Source: an uncultured Collinsella sp.
GTDB taxonomy: Bacteria; Actinomycetota; Coriobacteriia; Coriobacteriales; Coriobacteriaceae
DNA length: 5,992 nucleotides
Direction of reading: 5' to 3'
Assembly (NCBI GenBank): GCA_902494135.1
Contig: CABUSE010000088.1
Span: forward strand, 1 to 5,992
Shown: positions 1-4,219 of the stretch, one piece after another
Layout: the number at the start of each line of letters is the position of its first letter
Position numbering within the stretch: position 1 is the first letter of the stretch
Notes under the pieces: model-generated
Databases searched by the model: none
The model's input: only the letters and a program-made list of their open reading frames with translations
Told to the model about the DNA's origin: nothing
Translations under genes and position numbers: made by a program

Positions 1-11
1 ACGGACAGCGA

Positions 12-110
12 GCGGGTCGCATTTGAGACAAGGTGACGTGAAACGAAAGGGCGCTGACCTTCTGGTCGCGCCCTTGAAGTTGAACGTCAGATTGTCCAAA
101 TGCGGCCCGC
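12..110. repeat. Long imperfect inverted repeat (about 99-nt hairpin)
   Basis: Nearly the whole stretch folds back on itself. I paired 12-25 with 97-110 (14 bp, one G-T), 27-31 with 92-96 (5 bp), 34-39 with 84-89 (6 bp), 42-44 with 79-81 (3 bp), 47-54 with 68-75 (8 bp) and 56-59 with 64-67 (4 bp), closed by a TTCT loop at 60-63. That is 40 pairs separated by small bulges and 2x2 or 2x3 internal loops; the one at 40-41/82-83 is a tandem G-A mismatch. No ORF explains it. It could be a miniature palindromic mobile element, a structured RNA, or the elaborated 3' end of the pyrE transcript, whose tip resembles an intrinsic terminator. The pairing is seen directly; the function is not known. Confidence 0.75.
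47..75 (-). terminator. Probable intrinsic terminator of pyrE (tip of the long hairpin)
   Basis: Read on the minus strand, an 8-bp arm (AAGGGCGC / GCGCCCTT) continues as GACC/GGTC after a one-base bulge, with a 4-nt loop. The 3' arm is followed by TTTCGTTT, counting from the last T of the arm. A GC-rich stem followed by a T-rich tract is what Rho-independent termination needs. It lies about 75 nt past the pyrE stop codon and faces the right way. The T tract is interrupted, so efficiency is uncertain. Confidence 0.55.
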
Positions 111-122
111 GCAGCGTCGAGC

Positions 123-152
123 AGTTACGGCGTTTGGTAAAACGCCGTAACT
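123..152. repeat. 13-bp hairpin abutting the pyrE stop codon
   Basis: AGTTACGGCGTTT at 123-135 pairs perfectly with 140-152 around a 4-nt loop (136-139). The right arm includes two bases of the pyrE stop codon (151-153 on the plus strand), so on the mRNA the hairpin begins inside the stop codon. No T tract follows on the minus strand, so it is not a classical terminator. It could protect the mRNA 3' end or be a dispersed palindromic repeat. Its terminal 10 bp match the hairpin at 4139-4205 at 8 of 10 positions, and the two differences are compensatory. Confidence 0.8.
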
Positions 153-831
153 AACGTGCTCCGTACTTCTCGTAGTAGGCGTCGATGGCAGTCTTGAGCT
201 CGTCGTCGATGACAACCTTGCCGTCGATCTCGTGGTTGTAGAGGGTCTCGACGACCTCGGCCATGGAGACGATGCTCGCGACGGGGAAACCGTACTTGGC
301 CTCGATCTCCTTCTGCGCGGTGGTCACACCGCCCTTGCCGACCTCCATGCGGTTGAGGGACACGATCAGGCCCTTGATCTCGACATCGGCAGCAGCCTTG
401 ACCTTGGGATAGGTCTCGTCGATGGACTTGCCGCTGGTGGTAACGTCCTCGACCATGACCACACGGTCGCCGTCCTTGGGCTCATAACCCAGCAGGTTGC
501 CCTTATCGGCACCGTGGTCCTTGGCCTCCTTGCGGTCGCAGCAGTACTTGACCTCCTTGCCGTACAGCTCGTGGTAGGCAATTGCGGTCACGACGGCCAG
601 CGGAATACCCTTGTAGGCCGGTCCAAACAGGACGTCAAAGTCGTCGCCAAAGTTATCGTGGATGGCTTGGGCGTAATACTCGCCCAGCTTCTTGAGCTGA
701 TAGCCCGTCACGTAAGCGCCGGCGTTCATAAAGAACGGGGACTGACGGCCGCTCTTGAGCGTAAAGCTGCCGAACTTAAGGACGTCGGACTCGACCATAA
801 ACTTGATGAACTCTTGCTTGTAAGCCTCCAT
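151..831 (-). CDS. pyrE: Orotate phosphoribosyltransferase (PyrE)
   Basis: This 226-residue protein joins orotate to PRPP to give orotidine 5'-monophosphate and pyrophosphate, the fifth step of de novo UMP synthesis, in the cytosol and normally as a dimer. The diagnostic feature is the PRPP-binding loop VVMVEDVTTSGKS (residues 124-136), with the paired acidic residues E128 and D129. LKSGRQSPFF (25-34) and GPAYKGIPL (70-78) match conserved phosphate- and orotate-site segments, and the flexible catalytic loop is RKEAKDHGADKG (100-111) with K104 and H106. The length is normal for bacterial PyrE. The ATG at 831 is chosen because AGGAG (837-841 read on the minus strand) lies 5 nt upstream. It is divergent from mgtA, and a hairpin overlaps its stop codon. 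No other pyr gene is in the window, and I saw no PyrR-type attenuator upstream. Confidence 0.96.
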   Translation of the reverse strand: MEAYKQEFIKFMVESDVLKFGSFTLKSGRQSPFFMNAGAYVTGYQLKKLGEYYAQAIHDNFGDDFDVLFGPAYKGIPLAVVTAIAYHELYGKEVKYCCDRKEAKDHGADKGNLLGYEPKDGDRVVMVEDVTTSGKSIDETYPKVKAAADVEIKGLIVSLNRMEVGKGGVTTAQKEIEAKYGFPVASIVSMAEVVETLYNHEIDGKVVIDDELKTAIDAYYEKYGAR

Positions 832-957
832 GCGGGCTCCTCTCGTAATCGCGTACGTGCCTTCCAGTTTAGCGCAGGCGAAGCGTAGATGCGGGCGCGC
901 TTTGGGGCCACGGCATTCTGTAAAGGCTTTGTCAGGGGGAATGGTTTTCCGAACAAT
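832..957. other. pyrE upstream region, no gene and no clear promoter
   Basis: Apart from the pyrE ribosome-binding site, I found no convincing -35/-10 pair on the minus strand. A TAAACT at 866-871 (minus) could be a -10 but has no partner at 16-18 nt; a TTTACA at 919-924 (minus) has no -10. A weak AGCGC/GCGCT pairing (871-875 with 897-901) spans a 21-nt loop. The pyrE promoter may be non-consensus or use another sigma factor. Confidence 0.4.
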
Positions 958-978
958 GGGGTTGACATGTCAAACCCC
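958..978. promoter_or_regulatory. Palindrome overlapping the mgtA -35, candidate operator
   Basis: TTGACATGTCAA (962-973) is a perfect 12-bp palindrome. It is flanked by GGGG at 958-961 and by CCCC at 975-978, offset by a single extra A at 974, so the dyad extends almost to 21 bp. The left half contains the -35 hexamer TTGACA of the plus-strand promoter. A protein bound here would compete with RNA polymerase for mgtA, and it could also affect the divergent pyrE. No known operator was recognised. A 12-bp palindrome alone is not rare in 6 kb; the position and the flanking arms raise the interest. Confidence 0.45.
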
Positions 979-990
979 CTCATCAAGAAT
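962..990 (+). promoter_or_regulatory. Predicted sigma-70-type promoter of the mgtA leader
   Basis: A consensus -35 TTGACA (962-967) is followed after exactly 17 nt by AAGAAT (985-990), which matches 4 of 6 positions of TATAAT. Transcription would begin near 997-1000, giving a 5' leader of about 270 nt before mgtA and placing the short ORF at 1058 inside the transcript. A strong -35 with a degenerate -10 is compatible with control through the overlapping palindrome. Confidence 0.65.
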
Positions 991-1045
991 ACGGGCGGAT
1001 TAAAAAGGGGTACGAGATACCCAAAGCGCGCTGCGCTCAGCCTTT

Positions 1046-1053
1046 AGGAGGTG
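1046..1053 (+). promoter_or_regulatory. Near-ideal Shine-Dalgarno of the leader ORF
   Basis: AGGAGGTG is fully complementary to the anti-Shine-Dalgarno core (CACCTCCT), and AGGAGG ends 6 nt before the ATG at 1058. It is a longer match than that of mgtA itself (AAGGAGG, 1257-1263). The segment GGTGTGCC (1050-1057) can pair over 8 bp, including one G-T, with GGCACGCC (1099-1106) inside the ORF, which would hide this site when no ribosome is translating. Confidence 0.7.
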
Positions 1054-1057
1054 TGCC

Positions 1058-1129
1058 ATGGAAGGCAGTCCTAGTCGAAAAACCTGCATGTCGCCCTCGG
1101 CACGCCGCGAGGACTCCGCACACGCATAA
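1058..1129 (+). CDS. Putative 23-residue leader peptide upstream of mgtA
   Basis: An ATG 6 nt after a perfect AGGAGG opens a 23-codon frame ending in TAA at 1127-1129. The peptide starts MEGSPSRKTC and ends ARREDSAHA; it has five serines, two prolines (codons 5 and 13), four arginines and acidic residues E2, E18 and D19. It has no membrane segment or domain. Its stop lies about 140 nt before mgtA, so it is not translationally coupled by overlap. A strongly initiated short ORF in the leader of an Mg2+ transporter gene resembles mgtL of Salmonella and E. coli, where slow or aborted translation decides transcription into mgtA. Sequence likeness to MgtL is slight (ME start, scattered Pro, Arg). 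It may be a cis-acting leader peptide, a free small protein, or chance; the ribosome-binding site argues against chance. Confidence 0.5.
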   Translation: MEGSPSRKTCMSPSARREDSAHA

Positions 1130-1155
1130 ACGCCACCGGCAGATCGCCAAAACCA

Positions 1156-1183
1156 CCGCAAAGGCGCGCTGCACCCTTTGTGG
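1156..1183 (+). promoter_or_regulatory. 9-bp stem-loop in the mgtA leader
   Basis: CCGCAAAGG (1156-1164) pairs with CCTTTGTGG (1175-1183), with one G-T pair, around a 10-nt loop. It lies between the short ORF and mgtA, immediately after the C-rich segment. No T tract follows, so it is not a classical terminator. It may be an RNA polymerase pause hairpin or part of an alternative fold. Confidence 0.4.
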
Positions 1184-1268
1184 GCTCAAGAGCTTGACGT
1201 GAGCGACATCTAGGTTTTTTGAAGCAAATACGACACGTACGCTAACTCCCCTCAACAAGGAGGACCCT

Positions 1269-4037
1269 ATGCTGATGCTCAAAACCGTCACGGTACTCGA
1301 AGCCATCTCCAAGCGCCGCCGCACGGCGCGCCCTGCCGCTCATACCGGCCTGTCCAAGAACACCATATTCGCCGCCACCCATAGTGCCGAGGACGCCCTC
1401 GTACTGCTTGACGCCACGGCAAACGGCCTCACCGTCGAGCAGGCAACTGAGCGCCTGAACGCCGTCGGCCCCAACACCATCGAGGCAACGACCAAAACGC
1501 TCGCCCGCCGCATCGCCGACGCGTTCATCGATCCCTTCGCCGGCATCCTCGCCGCGCTCGCACTGGTCTCGCTCTACATCGACGTGCTCGCCGTGCCCGA
1601 ACCGCAGCGCGACCCCTCCACGGTCATCGTCATCGGCACCATGCTGCTGGTATCGGGCGGCATGAAGTTTATCCAGGAAGCCCGCAGCGGCAATGCGGCC
1701 GAGGCCCTCAAGGACCTGGTCTCCAACACTTGCACCGCCCTGCGCGACGGCGAGCGCATCGAGATCCCCTTCGACGAGCTCGTCCCCGGCGATGTAATCC
1801 GTCTCTCTGCCGGCGATATGGTGCCGGCAGATGCCCGCATCATCACCGCGCGCGACCTGTTTGTGATCGAGTCCGCACTCACCGGCGAGAGCGAGGCCGT
1901 CGAGAAGACCACCGCCGGCACCGTCGTCGAGGGCGCCGACGGCTCCGCACTGCCACTCTCTGCCTGCAAGAACATCGTCTTTACCGGCACCTCCGTGCAA
2001 AACGGCGCCGCCATGGCGCTTGTCGTTGCCACCGGCTCGGACACCTACCTGGGCGGCATCGCCAAGATGCTCAACGGGCGCGGCGAAAAGAGCGCGTTTG
2101 ACCGCGGCGTCTCGAGCGTCTCCATGCTGCTGGTGCGCCTGATGCTCGTTATGGCGCCGGCCGTCTTTGCCATCAACGCCGCCACCAAGGGCAACGTCAT
2201 CGACGCGCTGCTGTTCGCCACGAGCGTGGCCGTGGGCATCACGCCGCAGATGCTTCCCGTCATCGTGACCACGAGCCTGTCGCAGGGCGCCAAGGACCTC
2301 GCCCGTCGCCAGGTTATCGTCAAGGAGCTGCCGGCGATTCAAAACCTCGGAGCGATGGACGTCCTGTGCTGCGACAAGACCGGCACCCTCACCGAAGACC
2401 GCATCGTGCTCGAGCGCTACCTCAACACCGATGGCAACGAGGACGCGCGCGTGCTGCGCCATGCGTTTTTGAACAGCTTCTTCCAGACCGGCCTCAAAAA
2501 TCTTATCGACCTGGCCGTAATCGACCGTGCCGATGTGACGCCCTCGACCGTCGCACCCGATTCCATGCTGGGCCAGAGCCTGCGCGACCGCTACACCAAG
2601 GTCGACGAGGTTCCCTTCGATTTCTCGCGCCGTCGCCTGAGCGTAGTTGTCGCCGACGCCCAAGGCAAAACCCAGATGGTTACCAAGGGCGCTGCCGAGG
2701 AAATGCTCGAGATCTGCTCCTTTGTCGAGATCGATGGCATCGCTCAGCCGCTCACCGACGAGAAGCTCGCCCAGATTCGCAAGCAGATCGCCGGACTTAA
2801 CGCCGAGGGCCTACGCGTAATTGCCGTGGCGCAGAAGACCAATCCGCGCTGCGTGGGCGAGTTTGGCATCGCCGACGAGTGCGACATGGTGCTGATGGGC
2901 TTTTTGGCCTTCCTCGATCCGCCCAAAGCAAGTGCCGCGGGCGCCGTCGCCACCCTCGAGGCCAAGGGCGTGGCGGTCAAGGTCCTAACCGGCGACAACG
3001 ACCGCGTCGCCGCCACCGTCTGCGAGCAGATTGGTATCGATGCGAGCAACGTCTTGCTCGGCTCCGAGATCGATGCGCTCGATGACGCCGAACTTGCCAA
3101 GCGCGCCGAGAAAACCCACCTCTTCGCCAAGCTCTCGCCGCTGCAGAAGGCGCGCCTGGTACGTGTCATGCGCGAGATGCTCGGCCACACCGTGGGCTTT
3201 ATGGGCGACGGCATCAACGACGCCGCCGCCATGCGTGCGAGCGATTGCGGCATCTCGGTCGATTCGGCCGTCGATATTGCCAAGGAATCCGCCGATATCA
3301 TCTTGCTTCAGAAGGACCTGGGCGTGCTCGAGCGCGGCATCATCGAAGGCCGCCGCACTTACGGCAACCTGCTCAAGTACCTCAAGACCACGGTGAGCTC
3401 CAACTTTGGCAATGTGCTGTCCGTGACCGTCGCGAGCCTGTTCTTGCCGTTTTTGCCCATGAGCGCCCTGCAGCTGGTACTGCTGTCGCTGGTCTACGAG
3501 ATCGTGTGCATCGCACTGCCGTGGGACACCGTCGATGACGCCTGGACTGCCCGCCCGCGTGCCTGGGACGCCGCATCCATCAAGGGCTTTATGCTCGAGC
3601 TGGGCCCCGTGAGCTCGCTGTTTGACATCGTGACCTTCGCCGCGCTCTTCTTTGTCGTGTGCCCCGCCGCCGTGGACGCAAGCTGGTCCGAGCTTGCCGC
3701 CGCGGGCGACGTCGCGGGTATGGCGACCTTTGCTGCGCTCTTCCAGAGCGGCTGGTTTGTCGAGTCCATGTGGTCGCAGACACTCGTGGTCCACATGTTG
3801 CGCTCCCCGCATCTGCCGAGCCCGCGCGACCACGCCGCGCCCGCATTGTGCGTTCTTACCGTGCTGGGCCTGGCGCTCGTCACCTGGCTGCCGGCAAGCC
3901 CCATCGCCGATGTGCTCGGCCTCATGCCGCTGCCCACGAGCTTTTTTGGGCTGCTCATTGGCATCGTTACCGCCTATATCGCGCTCACCCAGCTGGCAAA
4001 GTGCCGCTACATTGCCCGCCACGGCGAGCTGCTGTAG
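1269..4037 (+). CDS. mgtA: Mg2+-importing P-type ATPase (P3B, MgtA/MgtB family)
   Basis: A 922-residue inner-membrane pump that takes up Mg2+ at the expense of ATP; E. coli MgtA is of similar length. Catalytic motifs appear in order: actuator TGES (205-208), M4 TPQMLP (325-330), phosphorylation site DKTGTLT (369-375, phosphorylated D369), nucleotide-binding KGA (473-475), TGDN (574-577) and MGDGIND (645-651). FIQEARSGNAAEAL (134-147), SSNFGNVLSV (710-719) and GWFVESMWSQTLVVHMLR (828-845) are characteristic of MgtA rather than Ca2+ or heavy-metal pumps. About ten membrane spans are visible: two near 84-133, two near 285-335 and six from about 708 to 908. The start at 1269 follows AAGGAGG by 5 nt; an ATG at 1275 is less well spaced. 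Q327 replaces the usual M4 glutamate, and M6 has S740 and E744 where I recall Asn and Asp in E. coli. Likely induced by Mg2+ limitation through its long leader. Confidence 0.95.
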   Translation: MLMLKTVTVLEAISKRRRTARPAAHTGLSKNTIFAATHSAEDALVLLDATANGLTVEQATERLNAVGPNTIEATTKTLARRIADAFIDPFAGILAALALVSLYIDVLAVPEPQRDPSTVIVIGTMLLVSGGMKFIQEARSGNAAEALKDLVSNTCTALRDGERIEIPFDELVPGDVIRLSAGDMVPADARIITARDLFVIESALTGESEAVEKTTAGTVVEGADGSALPLSACKNIVFTGTSVQNGAAMALVVATGSDTYLGGIAKMLNGRGEKSAFDRGVSSVSMLLVRLMLVMAPAVFAINAATKGNVIDALLFATSVAVGITPQMLPVIVTTSLSQGAKDLARRQVIVKELPAIQNLGAMDVLCCDKTGTLTEDRIVLERYLNTDGNEDARVLRHAFLNSFFQTGLKNLIDLAVIDRADVTPSTVAPDSMLGQSLRDRYTKVDEVPFDFSRRRLSVVVADAQGKTQMVTKGAAEEMLEICSFVEIDGIAQPLTDEKLAQIRKQIAGLNAEGLRVIAVAQKTNPRCVGEFGIADECDMVLMGFLAFLDPPKASAAGAVATLEAKGVAVKVLTGDNDRVAATVCEQIGIDASNVLLGSEIDALDDAELAKRAEKTHLFAKLSPLQKARLVRVMREMLGHTVGFMGDGINDAAAMRASDCGISVDSAVDIAKESADIILLQKDLGVLERGIIEGRRTYGNLLKYLKTTVSSNFGNVLSVTVASLFLPFLPMSALQLVLLSLVYEIVCIALPWDTVDDAWTARPRAWDAASIKGFMLELGPVSSLFDIVTFAALFFVVCPAAVDASWSELAAAGDVAGMATFAALFQSGWFVESMWSQTLVVHMLRSPHLPSPRDHAAPALCVLTVLGLALVTWLPASPIADVLGLMPLPTSFFGLLIGIVTAYIALTQLAKCRYIARHGELL

Positions 4038-4062
4038 CAAGTAGACGGAAAACACCCTGCCA

Positions 4063-4119
4063 GCTGCCGTTGCCACTACCACAGCTGCCAACGCCGCTGC
4101 CGCTGCCTCTGCCGCCGCC
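4063..4119. repeat. Degenerate hexanucleotide tandem repeat (consensus near GCTGCC)
   Basis: Just past the mgtA stop, the sequence reads as successive hexamers: GCTGCC, GTTGCC, ACTACC, then ACA, GCTGCC, AACGCC, GCTGCC, GCTGCC, TCTGCC, GCCGCC. It is a slipped-strand type low-complexity tract of about nine units. The open frame through it (Pro-Leu/Gln-Leu-Pro type residues) has no start signal and is not taken as coding. On the plus strand it is C-rich and unstructured, so it could also serve Rho loading at the end of mgtA. Confidence 0.6.
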
Positions 4120-4138
4120 GCAGTCTATCCCCCCCAGC

Positions 4139-4205
4139 AGTTGCGGTGAAATAGTTCCTGTTTAAAGCCCCGTGACTTTAATTTAGGGACTATTCCACCG
4201 CAACT
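4139..4205. repeat. 67-nt inverted repeat between convergent genes, possible bidirectional terminator
   Basis: AGTTGCGGTG (4139-4148) pairs with CACCGCAACT (4196-4205). After an A/C mismatch, 4150-4160 pairs with 4184-4194 (11 pairs, two of them G-T). After a small internal loop, TAAAG (4163-4167) pairs with CTTTA (4176-4180) around an 8-nt loop. It sits 15 nt past the stop of the LuxR-type gene and about 100 nt past mgtA, where a shared terminator would be expected. There is no T tract on either side, so it is either a Rho-independent barrier without a classical tract, an mRNA 3'-end stabiliser, or a dispersed palindromic or MITE-like repeat. No flanking target duplication was seen. Confidence 0.75.
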
Positions 4206-4219
4206 TATTGGGAGATTAG

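Larger units (their letters stand above)
998..1268 (+). promoter_or_regulatory. Long structured 5' leader of mgtA
   Basis: If the predicted promoter is right, about 270 nt of RNA precede mgtA. Visible elements are a 5-bp hairpin (1008-1012/1018-1022), a 5-bp hairpin (1025-1029/1033-1037), a short ORF (1058-1129), a 5-bp stem within that ORF (1095-1099/1108-1112), a C-rich G-poor segment (about 1124-1160, 15 C, 7 G and 2 T of 37), a 9-bp stem (1156-1164/1175-1183), a 5-bp stem (1184-1188/1200-1204) and a T6 run (1215-1220). The T6 run is not directly preceded by a hairpin, so it is not an obvious intrinsic terminator. I did not recognise the conserved core of the M-box (ykoK) Mg2+ riboswitch. 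The length and layout resemble the Salmonella mgtA leader, which has a short ORF and Rho-dependent control; that comparison is inference. Confidence 0.5.

Noticed and set aside
232..888. 218-residue open frame on the plus strand opposite pyrE
   Set aside because: It lies antisense to an unambiguous pyrE and is low-complexity (Leu, Val, Gly, Asp, His-rich), the pattern expected from the complement of a GC3-rich gene; no ribosome-binding site or domain.
726..986. 86-residue minus-strand frame overlapping the 5' end of pyrE and the intergenic region
   Set aside because: Out of frame with pyrE, no good ribosome-binding site, no recognisable domain; it overlaps the predicted mgtA promoter.
1184..1220. 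Intrinsic terminator or attenuator in the mgtA leader (GCTCA/TGAGC stem and T6 run)
   Set aside because: The T6 run begins 10 nt after the 5-bp stem, which has an 11-nt loop; too weak and too far apart for a classical terminator.
998..1268. M-box (ykoK) Mg2+ riboswitch
   Set aside because: I looked for the conserved core segments and did not find them. Not a proof of absence, but not enough to call.
1242..2663. 473-residue open frame antisense to mgtA
   Set aside because: Its composition (Gly, Ala, Asp, His, Arg-rich without hydrophobic core pattern) is the typical antisense shadow of a GC-rich gene; the sense strand has all P-type ATPase motifs.
2985..4091. 368-residue open frame antisense to the 3' half of mgtA
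   Set aside because: Same reason: GC3-driven absence of stops, no domain or initiation signal.
3659..4165. 168-residue plus-strand frame ending in a Pro/Leu/Gln-rich tail
   Set aside because: It overlaps mgtA out of frame; the tail is only the translated hexamer repeat and palindrome region. No start signal.
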